A DNA stretch of 18,926 nt from Deltaproteobacteria bacterium RIFOXYA12_FULL_61_11 (GTDB lineage: Bacteria; Bdellovibrionota_F; JAHFAK01; YA12-FULL-61-11). The position numbers and the translations under genes were made by a program. Position 1 is the stretch's first letter. Each line of letters begins with the position of its first letter. The DNA lies in the NCBI GenBank assembly GCA_001799195.1, contig MGSU01000309.1, positions 1-18,926 of the forward strand. The letters are read 5' to 3'. Below are positions 1-7,458 of the stretch, one piece after another. The notes below the pieces were generated by a model. The model did no database searches and had not been told where the DNA came from. It worked only from the letters and a program-made list of their open reading frames with translations.

Positions 1-584
1 TGATCGATGTTGCACTCATGGATAACCACTTCCATTTTTTCATTCGCATCCGCACGATAAAGGAGTTCTCCACCTTCCTACAGAGCGTGAACACCTCGTT
101 CGCCAAGCTGCTCAACCACGCCATCGGCCGGACCGGCTCTGTGGTGGAGCTGCGCGTCAAGACCCAGGTGGTGGAAGAGACGGACGAGGCCGTGCTGGGG
201 TTGCAGGCATATCTGGCCCTCAACCGCTGGCATTGCGCGAAAAGGACACGGCCGGAGCACTTCCGCTTCAGCGGGTACCGGCACTATGCCGGGCTTGAAC
301 AGGATTCCCGCTTCGACAGCTCGGAAGCCTGGCTGAGCCTGGGCGAATCGGACGAGGCCCGCGCCACGGCCTATCGCGATTTGGTTGAGGCCAAGCGCCT
401 GGAGGGGAGGGGCAACGATGAAGATCTCCTCGAACCCTCGAGGCTGTATTTCGGTTCCGCGGAGTTCAGCCTCTCCCGCACCGAACACTTGCTGACCGCG
501 GTTCGCGAGCACCACCGGGCGTTACGCCAGGCCCGGAAACTACGCCTCTCCACTTCCGACGCTGCCGCTTCGAAAAAAGACTGA
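1..584 (+). CDS. REP-associated tyrosine transposase (Y1/HUH, IS200-like fold), 5' end off the window
   Basis: The frame is already open at the left edge, so the protein is incomplete at its N-terminus, probably by about 50-60 residues judging from the family. The visible part begins IDVALMDNHFHFFIRI. MDNHFHFFI is the HUH motif (family form MpNHvHlll) that binds the catalytic metal. About 45 residues later QAYLALNRWHC aligns with the Y1 helix (family form YIxLNPVRA), which supplies the nucleophilic tyrosine, and FRFSGYRHYAG matches the usual WSSYRAY segment. Family members nick single-stranded DNA at short imperfect palindromes (REP sequences) and act as single-copy housekeeping-like transposases. 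The last residues, TSDAAASKKD, are encoded inside a repeat that recurs downstream, so the C-terminus may have been changed by repeat insertion or recombination. A REPIN-like hairpin follows the gene. Family assignment is good; activity cannot be judged without the missing N-terminus. Confidence 0.85.
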   Translation, partial: IDVALMDNHFHFFIRIRTIKEFSTFLQSVNTSFAKLLNHAIGRTGSVVELRVKTQVVEETDEAVLGLQAYLALNRWHCAKRTRPEHFRFSGYRHYAGLEQDSRFDSSEAWLSLGESDEARATAYRDLVEAKRLEGRGNDEDLLEPSRLYFGSAEFSLSRTEHLLTAVREHHRALRQARKLRLSTSDAAASKKD

Positions 585-589
585 GCTGA
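556..589 (+). repeat. Dispersed repeat, copy A (overlaps the transposase stop)
   Basis: These 34 bases match 845-878 with two differences. Both contain the core GCTTCGAAAAAAGACTGAG. Copy A lies across the 3' end of the transposase and encodes its last residues and stop codon. It lacks the GGCATCCCTGCC hairpin that precedes copy B. Confidence 0.85.
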
Positions 590-592
590 TCT

Positions 593-630
593 CTCGGCCG
601 TCTTGCGAGCGCAGCGCGAAGAGGGCCGAG
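593..630. repeat. GC-rich hairpin behind the transposase
   Basis: CTCGGCC (593-599) pairs perfectly with GGCCGAG (624-630). Inside this, CTTGCG can pair with CGCGAAG around one bulged base. It sits nine bases after the transposase stop. No T run follows on the plus strand, so it is not a classical terminator; it may be a REP-like hairpin or a weak stop for transcription. Confidence 0.4.
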
Positions 631-732
631 GTGCGCCCGCGGTTTGGAACGAGTGTTGGACCTGTCGCACGTTTACTCATTGGGTAGCAAGGTGATCGTT
701 GGCCGAACCGCTCAGCGTGGTAATTCGAATAC

Positions 733-828
733 CCGAAGTCCAATGTGGGAGGTCAGCCAGCATGGCGGGGGTCCCCCATCGGCGCCACCCCTACGAGGTT
801 ATCGTAGTAATCCCATGTTGGACTTCGG
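733..828. repeat. REPIN-like doublet: 18-bp inverted repeat with nested hairpins
   Basis: The left arm, CCGAAGTCCAATGTGGGA (733-750), and the reverse complement of 811-828, CCGAAGTCCAACATGGGA, differ at two bases. The 60-base interior carries GGGGG-T-CCCCC (767-777) and a perfect hairpin CTACGA-GGTTA-TCGTAG (791-807). Two inverted REP-type units enclosing a short spacer, about 100 nt in all, is the layout of REPINs, which are mobilised by REP-associated transposases such as the one just upstream. A second hairpin, CGGCA-TCCC-TGCCG (826-839), overlaps the right arm. The structure is seen directly; the REPIN label is inference. Confidence 0.65.
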
Positions 829-844
829 CATCCCTGCCGCCACG

Positions 845-878
845 CCGACGCTGCTGCTTCGAAAAAAGACTGAGCCGA
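845..878 (+). repeat. Dispersed repeat, copy B
   Basis: It matches copy A (556-589) at 32 of 34 bases. The similarity to copy C near 10.3 kb reaches further left, through GGCATCCCTGCCGCCAC, to about position 823. Copy B joins the right arm of the REPIN-like structure directly. Its A6 tract provides the T run of the terminator of the HD-GYP gene on the minus strand. Confidence 0.85.
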
Positions 879-885
879 CAGCTCA
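861..885 (-). terminator. Rho-independent terminator of the HD-GYP operon
   Basis: On the minus strand TGAGC-TGTCG-GCTCA (885 to 871) forms a five-base-pair stem and is followed after AGTC by six T residues (867 to 862). It begins three bases after the stop codon of the HD-GYP gene. The stem is short, but position, orientation and T run fit. Most of it lies inside repeat copy B. Confidence 0.6.
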
Positions 886-888
886 CGT

Positions 889-1917
889 TCACCCTTCACG
901 GTACCGTTCCTTGATCCGCAAGATGTCCTCGAGTCCTGCGTCGAAGGCATCAACCATGGCGGGTTCGAAGTGCCGACCGCGTTCCTCGCTGATCAGCGCC
1001 AACGCCCGGGGAAGAGGCCAAGCCTCCTTGTAGGGACGTTTCGTGGTGAGCGCGTCGAAGACATCGGCCACCGCCACAATGCGTCCGATCAAGGGGATCG
1101 CATCGCCGGCCAAGGTATTCGGGTAACCAGTGCCGTCCCACTTCTCGTGATGGGTAAGAGCCGCTGTTTTAGCAAGTTGGAGCAATTCGGAACGTTGCTC
1201 GCCGATGATCAGGGCTCCGATCCCGGGATGCCGGCGCATGATGTTCCATTCTTCCTCGTCGAGTTTGCCGGGTTTCAGCAGGATATGATCCGGAATTCCG
1301 ATTTTGCCGATGTCGTGCATCGGCGCGGCACTGAGCACGAGCTCCGCGTAGGTGGTGCCTACTCCGTACGCCTTCGCGATGCACTGGCTATACGCACTCA
1401 TCCTGAGGACGTGCAACCCCGTTTCGTTGTCTCTGTACTCGGCCGCATGCCCGAGACAACGGATGATCTGCAGGCGCGTGTCCTCGAGTTCGTGGGTTCT
1501 CTCTCGCACCAAGGTATCGAGTTCACGATTCTGATCGTACAGGGCAAGATGGGTGCGTACCCGCGCCCGGACGATGGCCGGATTGATCGGTTTCGTCAGG
1601 TAATCGACCGCGCCCAGTTCCAAGCCTTGAGTTTCTTCGCTCTCTTCGTCATGGGCTGTGACGAAAATCACCGGTATCGGCCGGGTACGTTCGTCGTTCT
1701 TCAACCGCCGACATACCTCATAGCCGTCGAGGCCGGGCATGGTCACGTCGAGGAGGATCAAATCGGGTTTGAACTTCTCGGCCAGTTGCAGCGCCAGGAG
1801 GCCGTTAGTCGCCAGCTTAAGCGTGTACTCCGACGACAGGCTGCGGTCCAAGATGGCGAGATTCGCGGCATCATCGTCTACCGCGAGAATGACTCTGTGC
1901 GCTCGGACTTCCGTCAT
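889..1917 (-). CDS. Response regulator with HD-GYP c-di-GMP phosphodiesterase domain
   Basis: This is a two-domain regulator of 342 residues. The receiver domain covers about residues 8-125, with acidic pocket VDDD, phospho-acceptor Asp57 in LILLDVTMP, and Lys109 in YLTKP. After a helical linker comes an HD-GYP domain, residues 150-340, with all signature elements: TGLHVLRM, MHDIGKIGIP (His201-Asp202), HHEKWDGTGYP (GYP at 264-266) and ADVFDALTTKRPYKEAW. The family hydrolyses c-di-GMP to pGpG or GMP in the cytoplasm (RpfG type), so phosphorylation probably controls c-di-GMP turnover and thus motility or biofilm. I chose the ATG at 1917 because AAAGGAGG lies six bases upstream; the longer GTG-started frame (1938) would translate that ribosome site. 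It is the last gene of the kinase operon, 37 bases after the preceding regulator. The gene looks intact. Confidence 0.95.
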   Translation of the reverse strand: MTEVRAHRVILAVDDDAANLAILDRSLSSEYTLKLATNGLLALQLAEKFKPDLILLDVTMPGLDGYEVCRRLKNDERTRPIPVIFVTAHDEESEETQGLELGAVDYLTKPINPAIVRARVRTHLALYDQNRELDTLVRERTHELEDTRLQIIRCLGHAAEYRDNETGLHVLRMSAYSQCIAKAYGVGTTYAELVLSAAPMHDIGKIGIPDHILLKPGKLDEEEWNIMRRHPGIGALIIGEQRSELLQLAKTAALTHHEKWDGTGYPNTLAGDAIPLIGRIVAVADVFDALTTKRPYKEAWPLPRALALISEERGRHFEPAMVDAFDAGLEDILRIKERYREG

Positions 1918-1954
1918 GGGATTCCTCCTTTTCTCCACCCAGTGTCATTACAAT

Positions 1955-3112
1955 TCAACGGATTGGCCGGATTAGCGGCACGCGTACCCGGATTGGTTCG
2001 CGGACTGCAGCTCGTTTTGCCCAAAATCGCAACTGGTTGATGCTGGTCTCGTTTAATTCTGAGCCCTGAGAGGCAAGCAATACTTGGTTTTCAGTCCAAA
2101 CGTTTTGGTCGAGCACCATGTGCGGTTGTAAATCTTTGAGCAAGAGTTCCTTGGTCTCGAGGTGGAATTCTGATTCGTCAAGAAAGGCCTCCAACGCGCG
2201 CAGAACCTCCTGTCGGTAATCTTTGTCGTTACCGCGCAAGCTGCTGCAAGCCTTGCTCGGGTGCATACCGACGACGATGAGCTCATCGAAATCGAGCACC
2301 ACCCGGAGCATGGCGGCGCCGGTCTTGATGGAGGCATCTCCGCTCACTTGTTGCAGCTCACGCTCCGTCGTCCGCTGATGCAGAATCATGACAGCAACAT
2401 GGTGGAGATTGGGAATGTGGCGTAGGAGATCGTGGCCAATCCTGGGAACCTGTTCCTCGAACCGGTGACGTTCTTCCTCGCCGAGCGAACCCCACCACCC
2501 CTGAGAACCGTCACCGGAGAAGGTGACGTACCCAATCTGTGAGAGCAAGGCGGCCAGTTCGAACTGCCACGTGTTCTCCAAGTTGAGCCGGTGCGCTACT
2601 TCTTTGACGTACCTGCTCCTTCGCGACGACCGACTGAAGACCCGAGGATGAGCCATGGCCAGGACCTCGGTCAGAACCTTGATGCTTCCGGTCAGTGTTT
2701 TCTTCAACAGCACCTGCACATGTTCCCTCGATTCTTTGAGAGCGAGGTGCGTGGCGACTCTAGCTTTGACGATTTCGGGATTGAAAGGCTTGGTGATGTA
2801 GTCGACGGCGCCGAGCGAAAAACCCTTGCGTTCGTCCTCGACCTCATCCAACGCGGTGACAAAGATGATCGGCAGATCCTTGCTCGCGGCTCGGCTCTTT
2901 ATCAGCCGGCAGACTTCATAACCATCGAGCCCAGGCATGACGATGTCGAGAAGCACGAGAGCGAGCTCCGGTGTCCGTTCCACGATACGCAAGGCAGTCT
3001 CGCCATTTCTGGCCACCTTGACCATATAGCGTTCGCCGAGTAGTTGCTCGAGGAACCGAAGATTTTCCGGCTGATCGTCCACGAGTAAAAGGATCGGTGC
3101 GGTGTCATCCAT
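1955..3112 (-). CDS. Response regulator with a degenerate HD-GYP domain
   Basis: The protein has 385 residues. The receiver domain (about 1-125) is canonical: VDDQPEN, phospho-acceptor Asp56 in LVLLDIVMP, and Lys108 in YITKPF. The rest follows the HD-GYP fold pattern but has lost the metal ligands. AALLSQIGYV (187-196) replaces the usual LLHDIGKIG, ILHQRTTERE replaces HHEKWDGTGYP, and VVLDFDELIVVGMHPSKA corresponds to the ADVFDALTSxRPYK stretch. The C-terminal segment VLLASQGSELNETSINQLRFWAKRAAVREPIRVRVP resembles the tail found on many such regulators. It is probably not a phosphodiesterase but a phospho-dependent binding or scaffold protein, perhaps for the active HD-GYP partner. The start ATG overlaps the kinase stop by eight bases and has AAGGAAAG upstream, so the two should be translationally coupled. 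Confidence 0.85.
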   Translation of the reverse strand: MDDTAPILLLVDDQPENLRFLEQLLGERYMVKVARNGETALRIVERTPELALVLLDIVMPGLDGYEVCRLIKSRAASKDLPIIFVTALDEVEDERKGFSLGAVDYITKPFNPEIVKARVATHLALKESREHVQVLLKKTLTGSIKVLTEVLAMAHPRVFSRSSRRSRYVKEVAHRLNLENTWQFELAALLSQIGYVTFSGDGSQGWWGSLGEEERHRFEEQVPRIGHDLLRHIPNLHHVAVMILHQRTTERELQQVSGDASIKTGAAMLRVVLDFDELIVVGMHPSKACSSLRGNDKDYRQEVLRALEAFLDESEFHLETKELLLKDLQPHMVLDQNVWTENQVLLASQGSELNETSINQLRFWAKRAAVREPIRVRVPLIRPIR

Positions 3113-6100
3113 GCAGCTTTCCTTGTCCTAGGCCGTTCAAGAGCGCCGTCAGGTCCTCGAGGAGCTTTACCGCGGCGTCAAAATCGTATTCCTGCAAGAC
3201 CGCTTCTATCCGCTTAGCTTGTAGGGAGAAACCATGAGCCGATAGAAGCGGAACACAGGTCGCAAATTCTCCGAGCGCTCGGGTGTCGAATTCCTGGAGC
3301 AATTCCCGAACCTTCACCAACCTAGACGGAAGCTCGGTCGAGTCTTCTTCGATTTGGGGGACTTCGACAACCTCACGAGGTAGCGCCCGAAGGGCCTCCA
3401 GCACCTCGTGAAGACGTGTCACCAAGTCAAGCAGGCTCGGTCCGAGGCGTTGCGGGTCAGGTACCTTTGCCCGTGCTTCGGCTTCCAATACCGCGGCGGC
3501 GGCGGCCAACCGGCCGGCGCCGATGGTCGCAGCGAGACCTTTCAAGCTGTGCGCCAGGTGAAACAAGTCATTGAAGCGCCGTTCGGAAAACGCAGCTTCG
3601 GCCGTGACAGCAAAGTTCTCGTAATTCCGAGAAAAACGCTGCAGCAAAGACAGATAGAATGGGACGTCTCCGCTGGCGCGGCGCAACCCAGCGGCACTGT
3701 CGATGCCAGTGAAATCGGGGAGTTCTGGCTGCGCGGTCGGTACCGGTTGTTTGCCGGCTTCTTTGGTAACGATTTCACCTTTTCCGCACCAGGTTTTCAC
3801 GATAGCGTACAGGCGTTCGGGCTCGAACGGTTTGCTCATCACCTCATTCATCCCTGCAGCCAAGCAACGTTCCCGGGTGCCGGCAATGATGTCCGCAGTC
3901 AACCCAATGATCGGTAACTCCTTCAAACCAAGTTCGTTCCTGATCGCTTCGGTCGTGGTATAGCCGTCCCTGACGGGCATATGAAGGTCCATGAGTACCA
4001 GGTCGACCACCGTACCGGATCCAAGGTCGCGCAACACGCTCAAGGCTCGGTCGCCGTTCTCCGCCAACTCCACGACGGCTCCGACCTTGCGCAGCAACTG
4101 ACTCGCAACCTCTTGATTGACCTCGTTGTCCTCGACCAGCAGGATCCGACAACCCTCCAAGAGGCCGGAGAAGTTGCGAGAGGAAGTCGGCGGCAGCAGA
4201 GCCCGGTCGCTTTCTTCGAGCCTCACCGTAAAGGGTGCTTCAAAGAAGAAGATGCTGCCCTGGTTCTTGCGGCTTTCGGCCCACATCCGACCACCCATCA
4301 AGGCGATAAGTCTCGAGCTGATACTCAACCCGAGACCCGTACCCCCATACCGCCGGGAGGTCGACGGTTCACCCTGGGTGAAAGGGGAAAACAATCGCGC
4401 GAGCGTTGGCTCGTCCATGCCGATGCCGGTATCGGCGACGATGAAGCGCAGTACCACACCCACTTCCGTGCGTCGCTCTACTTGGAGCTCGAGCTTGATC
4501 TGCCCTGAGGGGGTGAATTTGATCGCGTTACTCAGCAGATTGAGCAAAACTTGGCGCACGCGCAAGGAATCACCGATCAGCAGACGCGGTAGCTGCTCGG
4601 GAAGCGAGGAAACAAACCGCACAACCTCGGACGAACCCATTTTATAGGCCATCGTTTCCGTAACTTGGTCGAGTAGTTCGAAAAGATCAAAAGGAAGTGC
4701 CTCCAAGCTCATCTTGTCGGCCTCGATTTTCGACAGGTCCAGAACATCGTCGAGGAGTTGTAGCAAGTATTTTGCCGCTTTGAGCAAGCGCAAGACCTGT
4801 CCGGTCTGGGGTTTATCGAGGGTGGATTGCGCGAGCAGGTTGCCGAAACCAATGACCGCGTTCAGCGGGGTCCTGATCTCATGACTCATGTTGGCAAGAA
4901 AGTCGCTTTTGGCCTGATTAGCCCGTTCGGCCTCGACCCGCGCCAATTTGAGGGCCTCGATCAGGGTCCTGCGTTCCGTAATATCTTCTTTGACGGCCAC
5001 ATAGTGCGTGATTTCGCCAACCTCGTCGCGGACCGGCGATATTGAGGCATGTTCCCAGTACAAGCTACCATCTTTTTTCTTGTTGCATAATTCGCCGCGC
5101 CAAGTGCCCCCCGAAGAAATGGTGTTCCACATACCTTGGTACACTTCTTTGGCTTGCGTGCCTGACTTGAGCACGCGGGGGTTCTTGCCCAGGACCTCTT
5201 CGCTTGAATATCCCGTGATGCGTTCGAACATGGGATTGACGTACTCGATATCGCCGCGACGATCGGTGATGACTACCGAGACAGGGCTCTGCTCTATGGC
5301 TCGGTCGAGCCGGCGGACTTTGCGTTCTGCCAGAGACAATTCGCTGATGTCTTGCAAATAACCGAACAGCCGGAGCAAGAGGTCGTCCTGGACTACCGGT
5401 TCAACGTGGGAGAGCAGATACTTGACTCTGCCGTCGGGAAACAGGAAGCGCAGCTCAAAACGCATGGCCTGCGCATCGACCAACATGGTCTGAAAACTCT
5501 GCTCGAATCGGGGTTTATCATCCGGATGGATACGCGCGACATAGGCCTCCAGGGAACCTGGCACCTCGGTCGGGTCGTATTCCAAGAGCTGGTAGATTTC
5601 CTTGGACCAGAAGGCTTCCTTGGTGCGCCAATTCATTTCCCAGGTCCCGATCTTGGCGATGCCCTGAGTCGTTTCCAAACGGCGCTCGTTCAGCAGCAGA
5701 CGACGTTGGAATTCCTTGATGCCGGTGATGTCCGTACCGGTGGCAGTGAGGAACTCGATCGCCCCAGCCTTGTTCTTAATACCCGCAAGTATCATGGACA
5801 GGTCGTGCAACCCCCCGTTCCGGTCCGGGGCTTGTGCCTCGAAGGTATATTCCAGGCCTCGAAGTGCAGAGCCGAAACCTTCTTTGATCGCTTCGACCAC
5901 ATGTATTGGCATGGGCCAGCCGGGCAAGTCCCAGAAGGGGCGACCGACAATTTCAGCCTTGGGATAACCGCAAAAATCCAGCACGGTTTTATTCACGTCC
6001 GACAATCTGCCCAAGGTATCGAGAATGCCCATGAACTGGGAGGTTTGGTCGAAGATGCCTTGGAACCTGCTTTCGCTTGCGTGCAGCTCCGCCGTGCGTT

Positions 6101-7163
6101 GCTCAACTTGTCGTTCCATTTCCTGGTTGAAGTTGCGCAATCGTTCCTCGGACTCTTTTTGAGCGGTAAGGTCGATCAGGGCACCGTCCACGATCGAGAT
6201 GCCCTGCGGTGTTATCCCTCCCTTGCCTCGATCAAGCACCCAGCGCACCTGACCATCGGCGTGCATGATGCGGTAAATGATTTGGAATTCTGGGAAGAGT
6301 ACCCCGGTTGATTGGGCAAAAAGCCGTCGCAATTCGGGCACATCTTCGCCTTGAACCATGGAAGTGAACTCAGTGGTGTCGTTGCCAAGGATCAGCGCGA
6401 CCGGACGGCCGGTGATCGTCTCAAACTGGCTACTCATGAATTCGAAGACCCGACCGGCTTCTTCGATTCTCGCACGATAGATCGCTGCCGGTTGATTTGC
6501 GACCATACTGGCAAATCGCTGCTGTTCGTTCTGCAATTCTTGGTTGCGGCGATGACGTTCGCTTACGTCACGAATTGTTCCGACGGCGAACCATCGTCCA
6601 TTTGAGGTAAAGGAGGTCACCGAGAGCTCCGCGTTCAGAATACCGCCGTCCTTTCGTATCGCTAGACATTCCCGCAGGACGCCAAAGATCTGACCGCGGC
6701 CGTTGGAACGGAACCTCTGCATTCCGGCTGCTGCTTCCGTGCGATCGGCTTCCACAGTCAAGAGACGATGGAGATCCTTGCCCTTGGCCTCGTCGTACGA
6801 GTATCCAAAAAGCTTTTCTGCGGCTGGATTCCAGTATTCGATCGTTCCCTCGTCGTTCACCACAATAAAGGCATCGCGGACGTTGGATACGACCGTGTCC
6901 AGGAAATGTTTTCTTTCCTCAAGTTGTTCGCCGAGTTCCCGGTGCTCGAGACGGATACTCCGGAAGATGAACAGCAGCAGGACAAGCGTGATCGACGAAA
7001 AAAGTAGGATCGCAATGATATGCGTATTCCAGAAAGGTTCGAGCAGGTGAATGATCAATATAATGCTCGTAAGAAAGCACACGGCAAAAAAATGGATCAG
7101 GGTTCGAAGTCGAGAGCGAGAATCGATCGAGTCCCTTCGAAAGACGTTGGCACGATTCACCAT
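3105..7163 (-). CDS. Membrane-anchored hybrid histidine kinase with five PAS domains, receiver and Hpt
   Basis: The 1352-residue protein has two membrane helices near the N-terminus (about 22-42 and 48-68) separated by a very short loop, so sensing is probably cytoplasmic or within the membrane. Five PAS/PAC units follow, at about 82-202, 213-333, 363-482, 495-607 and 619-732. The HisKA domain has His761 in NMSHEIRTPLNAV. The ATPase has Asn879 (LLNLLSNAIKF), DTGIGM at 911 and GGTGLGLS at 940-947. A receiver (LLVEDNEVN, Asp1059 in LVLMDLHMP) and an Hpt domain (His1205 in HLAHSLKGLAATIGA) come last. The remaining C-terminal 100 residues are helical and resemble the tail often found behind Hpt. 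The ATG at 7163 is preferred: AGAGG ends nine bases upstream, whereas it touches the alternative ATG at 7172. As first gene of the operon, it should feed phosphate to the two regulators downstream. Confidence 0.93.
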   Translation of the reverse strand: MVNRANVFRRDSIDSRSRLRTLIHFFAVCFLTSIILIIHLLEPFWNTHIIAILLFSSITLVLLLFIFRSIRLEHRELGEQLEERKHFLDTVVSNVRDAFIVVNDEGTIEYWNPAAEKLFGYSYDEAKGKDLHRLLTVEADRTEAAAGMQRFRSNGRGQIFGVLRECLAIRKDGGILNAELSVTSFTSNGRWFAVGTIRDVSERHRRNQELQNEQQRFASMVANQPAAIYRARIEEAGRVFEFMSSQFETITGRPVALILGNDTTEFTSMVQGEDVPELRRLFAQSTGVLFPEFQIIYRIMHADGQVRWVLDRGKGGITPQGISIVDGALIDLTAQKESEERLRNFNQEMERQVEQRTAELHASESRFQGIFDQTSQFMGILDTLGRLSDVNKTVLDFCGYPKAEIVGRPFWDLPGWPMPIHVVEAIKEGFGSALRGLEYTFEAQAPDRNGGLHDLSMILAGIKNKAGAIEFLTATGTDITGIKEFQRRLLLNERRLETTQGIAKIGTWEMNWRTKEAFWSKEIYQLLEYDPTEVPGSLEAYVARIHPDDKPRFEQSFQTMLVDAQAMRFELRFLFPDGRVKYLLSHVEPVVQDDLLLRLFGYLQDISELSLAERKVRRLDRAIEQSPVSVVITDRRGDIEYVNPMFERITGYSSEEVLGKNPRVLKSGTQAKEVYQGMWNTISSGGTWRGELCNKKKDGSLYWEHASISPVRDEVGEITHYVAVKEDITERRTLIEALKLARVEAERANQAKSDFLANMSHEIRTPLNAVIGFGNLLAQSTLDKPQTGQVLRLLKAAKYLLQLLDDVLDLSKIEADKMSLEALPFDLFELLDQVTETMAYKMGSSEVVRFVSSLPEQLPRLLIGDSLRVRQVLLNLLSNAIKFTPSGQIKLELQVERRTEVGVVLRFIVADTGIGMDEPTLARLFSPFTQGEPSTSRRYGGTGLGLSISSRLIALMGGRMWAESRKNQGSIFFFEAPFTVRLEESDRALLPPTSSRNFSGLLEGCRILLVEDNEVNQEVASQLLRKVGAVVELAENGDRALSVLRDLGSGTVVDLVLMDLHMPVRDGYTTTEAIRNELGLKELPIIGLTADIIAGTRERCLAAGMNEVMSKPFEPERLYAIVKTWCGKGEIVTKEAGKQPVPTAQPELPDFTGIDSAAGLRRASGDVPFYLSLLQRFSRNYENFAVTAEAAFSERRFNDLFHLAHSLKGLAATIGAGRLAAAAAVLEAEARAKVPDPQRLGPSLLDLVTRLHEVLEALRALPREVVEVPQIEEDSTELPSRLVKVRELLQEFDTRALGEFATCVPLLSAHGFSLQAKRIEAVLQEYDFDAAVKLLEDLTALLNGLGQGKLHG

Positions 7164-7336
7164 GGTGTCCATCCTCTATACGTTCGCGTTCCAGGGGAGT
7201 GTGATCGCGTCGTAGGGGTGTCTCCCGACCGCACTGGTACCACGATCCGCTACCCTTGTCGTCTGGAATTACCCGGCAGCCGACTTTTCCCCAAAGGGAA
7301 GCAACCTTGGATAAAGAGGCATCGAGTTGCAGGATG

Positions 7337-7356
7337 GTCTGCCGGGCACGGCAGAC
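7337..7356 (-). terminator. Hairpin downstream of rhuM, possible transcription stop
   Basis: GTCTGCCG-GGCA-CGGCAGAC is a perfect eight-base-pair stem with a four-base loop. It lies about 100 bases past the rhuM stop. No T run follows on either strand, so it could instead be a processing site or a regulatory structure in front of the kinase. Confidence 0.35.
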
Positions 7357-7420
7357 GACCAGAACGGCGATTGATATACTGATGGTTGCGATCGATATTC
7401 GGAAAAATGGATTCGATGGT

Positions 7421-7436
7421 CCGAAGTCCTACATGG
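7421..7436 (+). repeat. Third copy of the REPIN arm motif
   Basis: CCGAAGTCCTACATGG matches the right arm of the 733-828 structure (read on the minus strand) at 15 of 16 bases. The GATG just before it also has a counterpart in that arm. It stands alone here, without an inverted partner, and looks like a solo or decayed unit of the same repeat family. Confidence 0.55.
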
Positions 7437-7458
7437 TCGTCCTCACAACACCATTATT

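Larger units (their letters stand above)
7164..7458. other. Intergenic region between rhuM and the kinase operon
   Basis: It has no convincing gene. It lies between the rhuM stop and the kinase start, both on the minus strand, so it should contain the 3' end of the rhuM message and the promoter of the kinase operon. I see no clear -35/-10 or sigma-54 match. Two structured elements are listed separately: a hairpin at 7337-7356 and a REP-like half site at 7421-7436. Confidence 0.5.

Noticed and set aside
733-878. CRISPR array
   Set aside because: The repeats are inverted or only two in number, are not regularly spaced, and no cas genes are present.
1918-1938. GTG-started extension of the HD-GYP gene
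   Set aside because: The extension would translate the AAAGGAGG ribosome site of the ATG at 1917.
970-2040. Long plus-strand open frame opposite the HD-GYP gene
   Set aside because: It is antisense to a clear response regulator, has no recognisable domain and no good ribosome site, and runs across the real gene boundary; a shadow of GC-rich coding.
7164-7458. Missing hsdS remnant downstream of rhuM
   Set aside because: No frame of useful length shows target-recognition-domain features; only a hairpin and a REP-like half site are visible.
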